Part shown: positions 45,953 to 56,763 of the stretch, in pieces
How the letters are laid out: each line of letters opens with the position of its first letter
Numbering within the stretch: the first letter of the stretch is position 1
Source of the DNA: Chloroflexota bacterium
GTDB taxonomy: Bacteria; Chloroflexota; Dehalococcoidia; Lucifugimonadales; GCA-2722455
Assembly: GCA_002722455.1 (NCBI GenBank)
Contig: PBMB01000009.1
Span: 175,971 to 239,970, forward strand
Direction of reading: 5' to 3'
Length of the DNA: 64,000 bases
Position numbers and translations under genes: made by a program
The notes under the pieces: generated by a model
The model's database searches: none
What the model was told of the DNA's origin: nothing
Seen by the model: only the letters and a program-made list of their open reading frames with translations

Positions 45953-46942
45953 ATGGATGAAAACAAAATCATCAAATATTTGTCTGAAAACATTAATTCT
46001 CTTTCAAAAACAGAAGAATTGTTACAACATGTGTCACTTGGTATAGGAGATGATGCCGCAATCATTAACTCTCAAAATACGAGTGTTATCACAACTGATA
46101 GCATTAGTGAGGGAGTTCACTTCTCCAGAAAATGGAGTTCTTGGGAAAATCTAGGATGGAAAAGTATTACTATTTCACAAAGTGATATCGCTTCTATGGG
46201 TGCGCAACCCATATATTCAGTGATAAACCTTTGTATACCAAACGATTTATCGCTTAATAACATCAAAGACCTCTACAAGGGCATGGTCCAAGCTACCAAT
46301 AAATTTGGGGGACAAATTGTAGGAGGCGATACAGTACGATCAAACAAAATTATTATATCCGTGACTATGGTGGGATCATACCAAAAAAATAAGCCCCCAC
46401 CTTTACCTTTAAAACGTAGTAATGCAAAACCAGGTGATTTAATAGGGGTAACCGGCACGTTAGGATGTGCACGTGGTGGTCTTATATCATATAACAAAAA
46501 TTTATCGACTACCTCTCAAAACATTAAACACTTACAAAGTGCATTTAACAGACCTGTCCCAAAAATAAAAGATGGAATAATGCTTAGTAAGTATGGAGCT
46601 ACATCAGCAATTGATATTAGCGATGGATTAATTAATGACTTAGAAAAATTGTGTTTATCAAGTAATGTTTCATCAAAGATCAACTCAAAGAATATTCCCA
46701 CTGATCAAATACTGCAAACTACGTTCCCAAAAACATTTTTAGAAATTGCTTTAGTTGGAGGAGAAGATTACGAATTATTATTTACAATTAATCCAGATAG
46801 TTTTCAAAATATTCAAAAACAATGTCCTAGTACTATTTCTATTATTGGGGAAATAAGTTCACCTTCAACTGAAATAATTAAAATAGATGGCAATCCAATA
46901 CCAAACCATTTACGTAAACAACTCTGGAATCATTTTGATTAA
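45953..46942 (+). CDS. thiL: Thiamine-monophosphate kinase
   Basis: ThiL phosphorylates thiamine monophosphate to the active diphosphate. The 329 residues carry 'LGIGDDAAII' (about 28-37), 'TTDSISEGVHFS', 'DIASMGAQP', 'GGDTVRS' and 'AIDISDGLINDL', the ATP and magnesium-binding set of the PurM-like fold. It is divergent from hspR, with only 122 nt between them, so the HspR operator may also affect it. Confidence 0.95.
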   Translation: MDENKIIKYLSENINSLSKTEELLQHVSLGIGDDAAIINSQNTSVITTDSISEGVHFSRKWSSWENLGWKSITISQSDIASMGAQPIYSVINLCIPNDLSLNNIKDLYKGMVQATNKFGGQIVGGDTVRSNKIIISVTMVGSYQKNKPPPLPLKRSNAKPGDLIGVTGTLGCARGGLISYNKNLSTTSQNIKHLQSAFNRPVPKIKDGIMLSKYGATSAIDISDGLINDLEKLCLSSNVSSKINSKNIPTDQILQTTFPKTFLEIALVGGEDYELLFTINPDSFQNIQKQCPSTISIIGEISSPSTEIIKIDGNPIPNHLRKQLWNHFD

Positions 46943-47050
46943 ATAAAAATTCGTATACTCAGATATATATCCTTTAGGCATTGCGATTTTTCTCATCCAG
47001 AGTTAATATATGGATTGTTCTATTGGTTATAAAAAAGTGAAATAACACTA

Positions 47051-47107
47051 ATGGAACACCCATTAACTTATTTCAATAAATTTAAAAAACTCATCAATAA
47101 AAAATGA
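47051..47107 (+). CDS. 18-residue upstream ORF coupled to the NAPRTase-like gene
   Basis: ATG 47051 opens 18 codons ('MEHPLTYFNKFKKLINKK') ending in TGA that overlaps the ATG of the next gene (ATGA). The downstream start has no SD of its own, so this could be a leader peptide that couples translation. Conservation is needed to believe it. Confidence 0.35.
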   Translation: MEHPLTYFNKFKKLINKK

Positions 47108-48105
47108 CTACTAATTCTAGTTTTGAAATAAAAAGACAAACCCTTATTGGAGAAACAACTGATATATATTTACACAGAACATTAAATATCTTAAGAAATG
47201 AAGGTGTTAATCCAACAGTTGTTTTTGAATTTAAACCAATTGAAAAGGGTGTTTTTTGCGGTATTAAAGAAGCCAGAATACTACTATCTAAGATCTTACC
47301 AGAAACAGGTATCGAAGTATGGACAGTAGATGAAGGGACAGAATTAAACCAGGATGAAGTTGCGTTAAGAATTAAAGCACCCTATGGATCAATTGGACTC
47401 TACACTTCTACTATAAGTGGCATACTTTCATCTTCAACTGGATGGGCTACAGCGGCAAATCAATGCGTCAAGGCTGCGAATAATATTCCGGTTATTTCTA
47501 CTTCTTCAACATATATACACCCAAATGTTGCTTCAAACTTAGATTATGCTTCAATAATTGGAGGATGCATTGCTTGTTCAACCACCTTAGGGGCAAAGCT
47601 TGCTGGAGTTACACCTTTAGGCAATATTCCACATAGTTTATCTCTCATTTTGGGAAATACAATCAAAGCAATGCATGCATTTGATAAACATATGCCTCAA
47701 GATGTCCCACGTATAGCCTTAATTGATACATTTAAAGATGAGGCAGAAGAAGCTCTTAATGTATCGGAGGAATTTAAAGAAACAATCCGTGGAATATGTA
47801 TAGATACTCCCAAAACACGTGGAGGACCATCACCGCAACTCATAAAAGAAATTAGAACAAGATTAGATATTGCAGGATTTCATCATGTAGAAATTATTGT
47901 TGCAGGAGAACTTACTCCTGAAATTATATCTAATTTCATACAAGAAAATACTCCTGTTACTAGTTTTAATATATCTCAATATATCGCTCAAGCTCCTACA
48001 ATTCCATTCCATCATGAAATTCATGAAATAAATGGTCATCCTATAGCTAGACGTGGATATTTACCAGGAATCACTAGTAATACTCAACTAGATAGAATCA
48101 TGTGA
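47104..48105 (+). CDS. Nicotinate phosphoribosyltransferase-like protein
   Basis: 333 residues. The N-terminal 'LIGETTDIYLHRTLNIL' and later 'GGCIACSTTLGAKLAGVTPLGNIPHSL' and 'ALIDTFKDEAEEAL' match the NAPRTase fold, which makes nicotinate mononucleotide for NAD salvage. It is shorter than classical PncB (about 400-480) and resembles the compact archaeal-type group. 'IRGICIDTPKTRGG' and 'VAGELTPEII' are the barrel-end phosphate regions. The exact base used is not certain. It meets tilS tail to tail. Confidence 0.8.
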   Translation: MTTNSSFEIKRQTLIGETTDIYLHRTLNILRNEGVNPTVVFEFKPIEKGVFCGIKEARILLSKILPETGIEVWTVDEGTELNQDEVALRIKAPYGSIGLYTSTISGILSSSTGWATAANQCVKAANNIPVISTSSTYIHPNVASNLDYASIIGGCIACSTTLGAKLAGVTPLGNIPHSLSLILGNTIKAMHAFDKHMPQDVPRIALIDTFKDEAEEALNVSEEFKETIRGICIDTPKTRGGPSPQLIKEIRTRLDIAGFHHVEIIVAGELTPEIISNFIQENTPVTSFNISQYIAQAPTIPFHHEIHEINGHPIARRGYLPGITSNTQLDRIM

Positions 48106-48108
48106 CAA

Positions 48109-49647
48109 TTAATTACAATCATTCTTCTCAGAAGCTGTAATTCTTTCTCTGATATCTAGTCTAGGAGAAAATTGTAACTTGACCCAATTTTCTCCTTCTC
48201 TTTTAACTTTAGCCCAATTAGCTATTCTCCATCCAACAACCCATACTATGCCTCGAGGTGATTCAACCAAAGGAATCGAATCTCTCCAGATTTTCTGAAT
48301 CTTAGAATCAATCATGAATTTTTTTAATTTTTTATTCTTTGAAATACCTAATGGATTAAAGACATCTCCACCTTTTCTCGTACGTACCCATAATTTATTT
48401 CCAACTTGATCAAAATTACAATAAACCGATAATCCATCTGGCCAATAATCTAAACTTATCGGTGAATATTTATATGATTTATCATCTTGTCTATATGTGT
48501 TTAATTTAATATCAACCTGATCTTCCTTCATAATTTGTTTTGCTTCGACAATCCAATCTCCTAAAATATTTTTTTGATTAAACCTTAAAATATATCTTTC
48601 ACCAGGAAATTTTGGGTATTGACTCATTAATGAAGGTGTACCTATAAGAATATATTCAGATGTAATTATTATTTTTAACCCGGTATAAAAAGGTACTTCT
48701 CCATCAAATTGTTTTTGAAGAAAATTGGCAAAAATATCTAAATGCTTTTGTTCAACACCTAGAGTATGACCCTGAATAGATATAACTGCTTTCAGCAATA
48801 ACTGGTCTCGCAAAATCCTATCTAAAGAACAATATTTTTCTTTATTAATCACCCAAACGCCATCATAATTGTCAGCTATACTATCCCAATATTGATTTAC
48901 TACATTACCCATATATTGATTATTTTTCTTTGCTACATCTATTAATCTTAAAACTGCAGATCGGAATTGAGGATTATACTCTCTTTGAATCTTAGGGATT
49001 AAGTCCTCTCTTATACGATTACGTGTGTAACTCAAAGAAGAATTAGTGGAATCTATTCTAGGAACAATACCAATTTGTTTACAATAATCAACTGTCTCTG
49101 CTTTTGTGAAATTTAAAAGAGGTCGTATTAAAAAGATTTTATCTCCTTTAATAATCCTTTCATTTTTTTTTGATATTCCTTCTAGTCCTTTTATACCTGT
49201 TCCACGTATTAAATTCATTAATACTGTTTCTACTTGATCATCGCTAGTATGGCCTAAAGCAATAAAGTGTGCATCAAATTTCTTTAATGCTTTTGTTAAA
49301 AATTCAAATCTTTCATTCCGTAAAAAATTTTCAGATACATTGGAGTGGGATCCTTCTTCAATATATGATTCACCCTTTCCTATCATAAAAGGAATTTCTA
49401 GCTTCTTGAAAATTTTCTCAACAAACTTTGAGTCTGCTAAAGAATCAGAACCACGAACTCCATGATTTATATGTGCTCCAAATATACTGAGATTTAAAGA
49501 TTCTGATAAATTATCTAATGCAAATAGCAACGACAAAGAATCTGATCCTCCAGAAACAGCAATTACTAATCGTAATTCCTCAGTACTACTAACATCAAGA
49601 AGGTTAGTTCTTAATTTCTCCTCAAAAGCATAAAGAGTGCTATCCAT
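48109..49647 (-). CDS. tilS: tRNA(Ile)-lysidine synthase
   Basis: TilS attaches lysine to C34 of the tRNA-Ile that reads AUA. The 512 residues start with an N-type ATP-pyrophosphatase domain: 'VAVSGGSDSLSLLF'-like P-loop (about 28-41), 'GHTSDDQVETVLMNLIRGTG' and 'NSSLSYTRNRIR'. TilS-specific central and C-terminal domains follow ('GGDVFNPLGISKNKKLKKFMID'). There is no hpt fusion. It is first of a minus-strand series after recA and the CorC-like gene. Confidence 0.95.
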   Translation of the reverse strand: MDSTLYAFEEKLRTNLLDVSSTEELRLVIAVSGGSDSLSLLFALDNLSESLNLSIFGAHINHGVRGSDSLADSKFVEKIFKKLEIPFMIGKGESYIEEGSHSNVSENFLRNERFEFLTKALKKFDAHFIALGHTSDDQVETVLMNLIRGTGIKGLEGISKKNERIIKGDKIFLIRPLLNFTKAETVDYCKQIGIVPRIDSTNSSLSYTRNRIREDLIPKIQREYNPQFRSAVLRLIDVAKKNNQYMGNVVNQYWDSIADNYDGVWVINKEKYCSLDRILRDQLLLKAVISIQGHTLGVEQKHLDIFANFLQKQFDGEVPFYTGLKIIITSEYILIGTPSLMSQYPKFPGERYILRFNQKNILGDWIVEAKQIMKEDQVDIKLNTYRQDDKSYKYSPISLDYWPDGLSVYCNFDQVGNKLWVRTRKGGDVFNPLGISKNKKLKKFMIDSKIQKIWRDSIPLVESPRGIVWVVGWRIANWAKVKREGENWVKLQFSPRLDIRERITASEKNDCN

Positions 49648-49722
49648 TATTCACTCCTACATGTACATTATTGTCAAACAATTTATGAGAAAGGTAAATC
49701 TAGCAAAATTAGTTTACTTTAT

Positions 49723-50997
49723 TTAATAAATTCTCTGTACTTTTAATTTATCAATTTTCATCCCATCCATTGAAATGATTTCTATTTTAATCCCCTCATA
49801 CTGAAATTGTTCACCTTGTAAAGGTAAATGACCAAGATAGTATAATACAAATCCAGCAATTGTTTCATAATCTCCATCTGGGAAATGAATATCTAGCTCA
49901 TCCTCTAATTCTTCTAAACCCATATTGCCATCAATTTGAAAAGTGTTCTCTCCAAGGTCAGAATATTCATCTTCTGGCCCAACACCTTCCTCACCAACTG
50001 GCCCTACTATTTCCTCTAATAACTGCTTCATAGTTACTAAACCAGAAACCCCACCAAATTCATCTACAACAATAGCCATTTGGTGACCAGAATTACGTAA
50101 TTCTTCAAATAATTCTGCAATTCTTTTAGTTTCTGGAACAAAATATCCATCTCTAATAACATCTGTCACTGAATCATCTAAGGAAACTGTTTTAGCAGAA
50201 AAGGCTTTTATCATATCTTTGAGAGAAAGAAGTCCAACAACATTATCTGTGTTGCCTTTGTAAACAGGGTATCTTGAATGCATATCTTTTTCATACAAAG
50301 ATAGAAAAGTTTCTAAACTTACTCCTCTTTCAACAAAAATTATATCTGCACGAGGTGTCATTACTTCCCGTACATGTTTATCACCAAAACGAAACACACT
50401 TTCTAATAATTCAGCTTCATCAGGATCTACAGATCCTTCAGCTTCACCAATATCAATCAAATTTCGAATCTCGGCTTCAGTCACTAAAGTTTCCTTCTCA
50501 ACTGTTTTATTTCCCAAAATTTGATTGTCAGCAAGTAACTGTAAAATACGAACAAACGGATAAAATAATAATTCAAAAAACCTGATTGGCTTAGCAAAAA
50601 CGACAACAAGTTTTTCAGAATGTCTCACGGCAAATGTTTTCGGTAAAACTTCACCAAACACTAACAATAAAGCTGTACTAAGTACAGTAGAAATAACAGC
50701 AGCTTGGCTAGGATAATCAGGCAACCAAGTAATAACCTGAGTTGTCACTAAAGCAACAAATGCAACATTAGCTAAATTATTACCTAATAAAACTGTTGCT
50801 AGCAATCTACCTCTTTGCTGTAACAAAATTGTAGATAATGGGACCTTATCATCAGACTTAGAATCCGGAATATGGGATAATTTCGTTTTCTGAATTGACA
50901 AGAATGCAGCTTCAGAACTAGAGAAAAATGCTGAAAAAATCAGAGATATTATTGAAAAGAATATTGTAAGAATTATGTTATCCGGGCTAGGTTCCAA
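49723..50997 (-). CDS. CorC/HlyC-family membrane protein with DUF21 and CBS domains
   Basis: 424 residues. An N-terminal DUF21 domain with about four membrane segments (1-180) is followed by a CBS pair ('REVMTPRADIIFVERG', 'VGLLSLKDMIK', 'MAIVVDEFGGVSGLVT') and a C-terminal transporter-associated domain ('DYETIAGFVLYYLGHLPLQGEQF'). Such proteins are linked to magnesium or cobalt efflux. The start is a TTG; AGGAG is 13 nt away, rather far. It lies 44 nt after recA on the same strand. Confidence 0.88.
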   Translation of the reverse strand: MEPSPDNIILTIFFSIISLIFSAFFSSSEAAFLSIQKTKLSHIPDSKSDDKVPLSTILLQQRGRLLATVLLGNNLANVAFVALVTTQVITWLPDYPSQAAVISTVLSTALLLVFGEVLPKTFAVRHSEKLVVVFAKPIRFFELLFYPFVRILQLLADNQILGNKTVEKETLVTEAEIRNLIDIGEAEGSVDPDEAELLESVFRFGDKHVREVMTPRADIIFVERGVSLETFLSLYEKDMHSRYPVYKGNTDNVVGLLSLKDMIKAFSAKTVSLDDSVTDVIRDGYFVPETKRIAELFEELRNSGHQMAIVVDEFGGVSGLVTMKQLLEEIVGPVGEEGVGPEDEYSDLGENTFQIDGNMGLEELEDELDIHFPDGDYETIAGFVLYYLGHLPLQGEQFQYEGIKIEIISMDGMKIDKLKVQRIY

Positions 50998-51041
50998 ATA
51001 TAATAACCGACTCCTAATACAATGAAATAAAAAACAACAAG

Positions 51042-52049
51042 TTAAATACTATTACCATCTGCTTCAGCTAAAGAAATATATATTTTTTCAGTAATTTCCT
51101 TTGCAATTTCAGCATTTTCTTTTAAAAACTTCTTAGCATTTTCTCTGCCTTGACCTAGTTTGTGGTCTTCATAAGAAAAATAAGCTCCACTTTTTTTGAT
51201 AACTTTAGTCAAATCTCCAAGATCAATCAAGTCAGATTCTCTACTAATGCCTTCTTTAAACAAAATCTCAAATTCTGCCACTCTAAATGGAGGTGCAACC
51301 TTATTTTTCACCATTCTAGCCTTAACTCTATTACCAATGATTTCTGTACCTGATTTTACAGATTCAATCCGACGTAAATCAATACGTACTGAACTATAAA
51401 ATTTTAGAGCTCTACCGCCAGGTGTAACCTCTGGATTACCCCACATTATTCCAACTTTTTCGCGAACTTGATTAATGAATATAACTGATGTCTTGGACTC
51501 ACCTATTGCAGCAGTTAATTTACGTAAAGCTTGCGACATTAGTCTTGCTTGTAATCCAACATGAGTATCCCCCATATCACCCTCAAGTTCTGCCTTAGGA
51601 ACTAATGCTGCAACACTATCAATTACAACTACATCTAGAGCTCCACTACGTACTAAATATTCACAAACCTCCAAAGCTTGTTCAGCAGAATCAGGCTGGG
51701 AAATAAAAAGTTCTGTAGTATCAACTCCACATCGATTAGCAAATTCCGGATCTAAAGCATGTTCTGCATCTAAATAAGCTGCAGCTCCTCCAGATTTTTG
51801 TGCTTGAGCAATAATATGATATGCCAACGTTGTTTTACCTGAAGATTCTGCACCAAAAATCTCGGTTACCCGTCCACGTGGGATTCCACCTATTCCCAGT
51901 GCAATATCAAGCGATAAAGATCCAGTAGAGATCGACTCTACCCCTTCAAGTAAATTTGAATCACCAAGTTTAACAAGAGTACCGGCTCCAAATTGACGCT
52001 CAATCTGACTAATTGCCAAATCTAAATCTTTTTTATTAGAAGTTGCCAC
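51042..52049 (-). CDS. recA: Recombinase RecA
   Basis: RecA forms the strand-exchange filament and activates LexA self-cleavage. The 335 residues have Walker A '[13 protein letters not shown]', '[19 protein letters not shown]' (Walker B region), the L1 loop '[21 protein letters not shown]' and L2 '[21 protein letters not shown]'. The start is a GTG with AGGAG 4-5 nt upstream. No LexA-box match like that at lexA was found in front; instead there is a 17-bp A/T palindrome. Confidence 0.97.
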   Translation of the reverse strand: MATSNKKDLDLAISQIERQFGAGTLVKLGDSNLLEGVESISTGSLSLDIALGIGGIPRGRVTEIFGAESSGKTTLAYHIIAQAQKSGGAAAYLDAEHALDPEFANRCGVDTTELFISQPDSAEQALEVCEYLVRSGALDVVVIDSVAALVPKAELEGDMGDTHVGLQARLMSQALRKLTAAIGESKTSVIFINQVREKVGIMWGNPEVTPGGRALKFYSSVRIDLRRIESVKSGTEIIGNRVKARMVKNKVAPPFRVAEFEILFKEGISRESDLIDLGDLTKVIKKSGAYFSYEDHKLGQGRENAKKFLKENAEIAKEITEKIYISLAEADGNSI

Positions 52050-52100
52050 TTTGCTCCTATTTAATTAACTAAATTTTAAACAGATTTTAAGGTTGTATAT

Positions 52101-52117
52101 ATAGTATTATATACTAT
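52101..52117. repeat. Palindrome in the recA divergent promoter region
   Basis: ATAGTAT, a 3-nt centre and ATACTAT form a perfect inverted repeat between divergent recA and the amidotransferase-like gene. It contains TATAAT on the recA strand and TATACT on the other, so it may simply be two overlapping -10 boxes, or an operator. Confidence 0.4.
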
Positions 52118-52184
52118 GACCTATATACTAACATGGATTACTTGAATATACCTCTTTATACAACCTGATTTAGATAAAGTTAAG

Positions 52185-52814
52185 ATGAATAACACACCCA
52201 AGATACTTTGTATATGTAATCAAAAAATACACGCCAATCTACATACTGATCTTTTGCAAAATAGCAAAGTTGTTATAATGCAGCTTGAGAACCATCATGA
52301 TATCTCTATTATAGAAAAAATAGATGGATTAATCATATGTAACAATATTCAATCTTCACTCAAGAAGTCAGCTAGAAATATTCTACAAAACAATATATTT
52401 CGTTATGTATTAGATCATAATCTCCCACTTATTGCTATTTCACAAGGGATGATCTCATTAAATAATTACCTGCAAAAAACAAAAGACCCCAAACAAAAAA
52501 CTCCTACAGTTCAATTAGAACCTAAAATCACCGAGGCTTTTATAACCCCAGGCTCTCGACTTGCTAAATCATTATCAACCATGGGTGTTATTAAAGTTTC
52601 TTCACCTCAAATCCCAATATTAACTGAACATCAAAAAGATAACTCACTTCTAACTTCAGCTTATTCCACTAAAAATCGATCTGTTTTAGCTTTCGAAAGT
52701 ATGTTCCATAAATGGGTTTTAGGGATATCCTTTGATTTAAATTCTTCCGAAAAAATTAACGCACATATATACAAAATCCATAGTTCTCTTATTAATCAAG
52801 TAATAAACCCATAA
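52185..52814 (+). CDS. Degenerate class I glutamine amidotransferase-like protein
   Basis: 209 residues that follow the pattern of the peptidase C26/PuuD-like family. 'KIDGLIICNN' corresponds to the first strand block and 'LPLIAISQGMISLNNYL' to the nucleophile elbow. 'ITPGSRLAKSL' and 'MFHKWVLGISFDLN' correspond to the end of the domain. The nucleophile Cys (normally ICRGMQ) is Ser, and the 'HPE' that supplies His and Glu reads 'DLN'. It therefore cannot be a normal glutaminase and may be a binding protein or pseudo-enzyme. Divergent from recA and 175 nt before gyrA. Confidence 0.6.
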   Translation: MNNTPKILCICNQKIHANLHTDLLQNSKVVIMQLENHHDISIIEKIDGLIICNNIQSSLKKSARNILQNNIFRYVLDHNLPLIAISQGMISLNNYLQKTKDPKQKTPTVQLEPKITEAFITPGSRLAKSLSTMGVIKVSSPQIPILTEHQKDNSLLTSAYSTKNRSVLAFESMFHKWVLGISFDLNSSEKINAHIYKIHSSLINQVINP

Positions 52815-52833
52815 ATGTTAACTTAAAATAACG

Positions 52834-52863
52834 TTGACACTGCCCATACAATACAGGTGTAAA
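52834..52863 (+). promoter_or_regulatory. Candidate promoter of gyrA
   Basis: TTGACA (52834-52839) is followed after 18 nt by TGTAAA (52858-52863). A separate TATAAT occurs some 20 nt later without a good -35. The leader to the gyrA start is about 120 nt and includes AAAGGA before the ATG. Confidence 0.45.
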
Positions 52864-52989
52864 AAACCACAATTTGTAGTATAATCTTACGAACTATCAC
52901 AATATATGGTAATATCAGAACCATATTGAGAATTAATAAGTGTGATTAATCTAGGCTAGGCGCCATATCGATAAATAAAGGACGTTTTT

Positions 52990-55473
52990 ATGACAACAGA
53001 AACTGAATTTGGCCTACTAAGAAATCGTGACCTCACAGAAGAAATGAAAGTTTCTTATATGGACTATGCTATGTCAGTCATAGTCTCTAGAGCACTGCCT
53101 GATGTTAGAGATGGATTGAAACCAGTCCAACGCAGAATTCTTTACGCAATGCACGGATTAGGAATGTCTCCAGGTTCTGCACATAAAAAAAGTGCCAGAT
53201 TAGTTGGTGAGGTACTAGGTAAATATCACCCTCATGGAGATGGCCCAGTATACGAAGCAATGGTTCGAATGGCACAAGAATTTTCTATGAGAGTTCCTCT
53301 TGTTAATGGACAAGGTAATTTTGGAAGTGTAGATGGAGACCCTCCCGCTGCAATGAGATATACTGAAGCTCGCCTAAGTCGCGCTGCTGAAGAAATTTTA
53401 AATGACATAGAACAAGACACAGTAAATTTTATAGAAAATTTTGATGGGTCACTACAAGAACCTTCCATCCTACCTGCTAAACTACCTCAACTTCTTTTAA
53501 ATGGTACTACCGGAATCGCAGTTGGGATGGCAACAAATATTCCTCCACACAACTTAGGGGAATTATGTTCAGGCATTATAAGATTAATTAATAATCCAGA
53601 CGCTTCAACTCGTGAATTGATGAGATATGTAAAAGGTCCAGATTTTCCTACAGCTGCAATGATCATGGGGAACCAGGGAATTGTGGAAGCTTACGAAACT
53701 GGCCGTGGTACAGCCGTTATGAGAGCTGTTTCCACACTACAAGAGACTCCAAATTCTAGAAAAGCAAAATTAATTTTTTCTGAGCTCCCATATCAAGTTA
53801 ATAAATCAAATCTAATTGAAAAAATGGCTGCACTTGTTAGGTCAAAACGTATTGAAGGAATAACAGAAATACGTGACGAGTCTAACCGAAAAGGAATTCG
53901 GATAGTCCTTGAGCTAAGAAATGTCAGTCAAGCTCCAGTCATATTAAACAAACTCTACTCAATGACCCCCCTACAAACGAATTTTTCATTCAATATGTTA
54001 GCACTGGCTAATGGTACTCCCAAAACCATTACATTGAGAGGAGCTCTTCAATACTATATTGATTTCCGTCGAGAAATTGTCACAAGAAGAGCACAATATC
54101 AACTAACAAAAGCACAAAATCGTATCCATCTATTAGAAGGATTACTAGTAGCTCTAAACAATATTGATTCAATCATAACTTTAATTAGAGAATCTCAAAG
54201 TGTTGATAATGCAAGAAGTGCGTTAATGACTTGGTATAAACTGGATGAACTCCAAGCACAAGCTATTCTTGATATGCCACTACGAAGATTGGCAGCTTTA
54301 GAAAGAGAAAAAATAGAAAATGAACATAAAGAACTAGCAAAAGAAATTAAATCTCTTCAAGGATTACTTTCCAGTAAAGAAAAAATAGATGAAGTTATTA
54401 AAACAGAAACTCAGGAAATGCGAAAAAAGCATGCAGACCCAAGAAAAACTCAAATTAAAGAAGAAGTTAGAAAATTTACTCGAGAAGAACTTGAGGCACA
54501 TGAATCTATTGTCATTACTCTTAGCCAAGGAGGCTATATAAAGCGTATACCTGCTGGAACCTATCGTAACCAACATCGCGGCGGACGTGGTGTTACTGGA
54601 ATGACTACACGTGAAGATGATCCTATAAATAATATTATAGTAGGAGATACCCATGATACTCTCCTATTTTTTACTAACCGAGGCAGAGTGCTTCCTTTGA
54701 AAGCATTTGAATTACGACCAGATATTTCTCGTAAAACTCGAGGTGTGCCAATAACAAATATAATTCCTTTGCAAGATAATGAATCTGTTAAATCAGTAGT
54801 AAGTATACAAAATCTATCTCAAAAAGATTTGTATTTATTTATGACAACAAATAAGGGTTCTGTGAAGAGAATTTCTGTAGAAAAAATTTCCTCCATACGA
54901 AAAGCCGGCTTAATAATCATGAGACTCCCTAAAGGAGAAGATCTATTAACCGCATTCTTAGTAAATAATGATGAAGATGTAATAATGGTGTCTGAAAACG
55001 GTCAATCGATTAGATTCGGTGCAAAAGACGTAACCCCACGAAATCGTCCAGCTGGTGGAGTTCGTGGTATGAAGATGGTTAAAAACGATAAGATCGTGGC
55101 TGCAGATAAAGTTATACCAGATAGCAAGTTACTTGTTGTTAGTAAAAATGGATTTGGTAAATTAACAGATCTCAATAGATATCGCTCACAAAATCGTGCA
55201 GGTAGTGGTATAAAAACATTGAATGTTACAACCAAAACAGGCAAAGTAGCAGGAGCACAGGTGATTGCTCAAAGTCATGAAGTTTATCTTGTTTCAAAAC
55301 AAGCAGTTATGTTAAGAACCAACCTTTCAGAAATACGAAATACAGGAAGAGCGACTCAAGGAGTAACTATTTTTAAATTAGCTAAAGGAGATTCTGTCAG
55401 CAGTATGGCATGTGTTGGGGATTTAGGAGATGATGCTTTATCTCAACCTAAAATCACGACAGAAGATATATAA
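52990..55473 (+). CDS. gyrA: DNA gyrase subunit A
   Basis: GyrA cuts and rejoins DNA in the gyrase complex. The 827 residues open with '[37 protein letters not shown]'-type family sequence. The catalytic Tyr is in '[11 protein letters not shown]' (about residue 122). A coiled coil lies at about 430-480, and the C-terminal beta-pinwheel has the GyrA-box-like '[11 protein letters not shown]', which favours gyrase over topoisomerase IV. gyrB is not in this window. Confidence 0.97.
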   Translation: MTTETEFGLLRNRDLTEEMKVSYMDYAMSVIVSRALPDVRDGLKPVQRRILYAMHGLGMSPGSAHKKSARLVGEVLGKYHPHGDGPVYEAMVRMAQEFSMRVPLVNGQGNFGSVDGDPPAAMRYTEARLSRAAEEILNDIEQDTVNFIENFDGSLQEPSILPAKLPQLLLNGTTGIAVGMATNIPPHNLGELCSGIIRLINNPDASTRELMRYVKGPDFPTAAMIMGNQGIVEAYETGRGTAVMRAVSTLQETPNSRKAKLIFSELPYQVNKSNLIEKMAALVRSKRIEGITEIRDESNRKGIRIVLELRNVSQAPVILNKLYSMTPLQTNFSFNMLALANGTPKTITLRGALQYYIDFRREIVTRRAQYQLTKAQNRIHLLEGLLVALNNIDSIITLIRESQSVDNARSALMTWYKLDELQAQAILDMPLRRLAALEREKIENEHKELAKEIKSLQGLLSSKEKIDEVIKTETQEMRKKHADPRKTQIKEEVRKFTREELEAHESIVITLSQGGYIKRIPAGTYRNQHRGGRGVTGMTTREDDPINNIIVGDTHDTLLFFTNRGRVLPLKAFELRPDISRKTRGVPITNIIPLQDNESVKSVVSIQNLSQKDLYLFMTTNKGSVKRISVEKISSIRKAGLIIMRLPKGEDLLTAFLVNNDEDVIMVSENGQSIRFGAKDVTPRNRPAGGVRGMKMVKNDKIVAADKVIPDSKLLVVSKNGFGKLTDLNRYRSQNRAGSGIKTLNVTTKTGKVAGAQVIAQSHEVYLVSKQAVMLRTNLSEIRNTGRATQGVTIFKLAKGDSVSSMACVGDLGDDALSQPKITTEDI

Positions 55474-55517
55474 TCAATATTTCCCTAGATTAAAATTTAA
55501 TTTGTAAAATAAAGTAT

Positions 55518-56669
55518 ATGTCGCTTAATAAGCAATTTTCTGTTGAAGATCAAATACGTAATAAAGCAAAAGAACTAGGGTTTAATTTAGTACGTATTAC
55601 AAACGCAGTTCCATTCATTCGAGATGAAAAAGCTGCAATACAAAGACTCCGCAAAGGATTTATGGGAGATTTACCCTGGTATACTGAAAAAAGAGTTCAT
55701 ACGGCTAATAACCCTCAATTTCTTTTAGACAAAGCACAATCAATTATTTCTGTATCTATGCCTTACTATATTGAACAAAAAGCATCTTTAAGAAAATCAG
55801 TATCAGGTAAAGTCGCAAGATATGCTTGGGGTGACGATTATCATATTGTCATGAAAAAGAAACTGAAAATTCTACTCTCTAATATTTCTGAAATTACAAA
55901 AAAAAGTGCCAACGGACGTATTTTTGTAGATGATGGAGCTATAAATGACCGTGCTGTAGCTGAAAAATCTGGACTAGGATGGTTTGGGAAAAACACTAAT
56001 ATTCTGACCTCTTCCCATGGGTCTTGGATTTTACTAGGATCAATTATCACAGATTTAAAACTTACTCCAGATAAAGTACTTAAAAAAAATTGTGGTTCTT
56101 GCACTACATGTATAGATTTATGTCCAACAGGAGCTATTGTTGGACCTTATGTACTCGATAGCCGTAAGTGCATATCTTATCTCACCATTGAACTAAAAGG
56201 AATTATTCCACGTAATTTGCGCACAGCTATTGGATCATGGATTTTTGGTTGCGATATCTGTCAAGATGTTTGTCCAGTTAATAAGAGTATCCCCAATACT
56301 ACTGTGTCTGAATTTTCTCCTCGAAATACAAATTATACAATAGCAGAATTATTGAATTTTCTAGATTTCAATCAAGATAACTTTAGCAAAAAATTCAAGA
56401 ATAGCCCAATTAAAAGAGCAAAACTGGAAGGTTTAAAACGAAATGTTTGCATAGCATTAGGAAATTCACAAAACATAAAAGCAATCCCTAAATTAAAAAA
56501 GGTGTTAAAGGAAGAAACATATATAATCAAGATTCATGCTGCATGGGCTTTAGGACAAATAGGCGGGACTACTGCATATAAAACACTACAAAACGCATAT
56601 ATGGAAGAAAAAAATGAAGGAGTGAAACAAGAAATATCTCTTTCTTTAAAAGATATCGAACTCAGATAA
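55518..56669 (+). CDS. queG: Epoxyqueuosine reductase QueG
   Basis: QueG carries out the last step of queuosine synthesis on tRNA, using cobalamin and two 4Fe-4S clusters. The 383 residues have an N-terminal cobalamin-binding region ('VDDGAINDRAVAEKSGLGWFGKNTNI'-type), the ferredoxin-like 'CGSCTTCIDLCPTGAI' and 'CDICQDVCPVNK', and C-terminal HEAT repeats ('IHAAWALGQIGG'). It starts 44 nt after gyrA on the same strand. Confidence 0.94.
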   Translation: MSLNKQFSVEDQIRNKAKELGFNLVRITNAVPFIRDEKAAIQRLRKGFMGDLPWYTEKRVHTANNPQFLLDKAQSIISVSMPYYIEQKASLRKSVSGKVARYAWGDDYHIVMKKKLKILLSNISEITKKSANGRIFVDDGAINDRAVAEKSGLGWFGKNTNILTSSHGSWILLGSIITDLKLTPDKVLKKNCGSCTTCIDLCPTGAIVGPYVLDSRKCISYLTIELKGIIPRNLRTAIGSWIFGCDICQDVCPVNKSIPNTTVSEFSPRNTNYTIAELLNFLDFNQDNFSKKFKNSPIKRAKLEGLKRNVCIALGNSQNIKAIPKLKKVLKEETYIIKIHAAWALGQIGGTTAYKTLQNAYMEEKNEGVKQEISLSLKDIELR

Positions 56670-56763
56670 AAGACTATAGACCTTGTCATACTCAAAGAGT
56701 AAAATAGTTAATGATTTCGTAATTTACAAAAGAACAATTGAATAGATTTGAGGTACTAATTAT

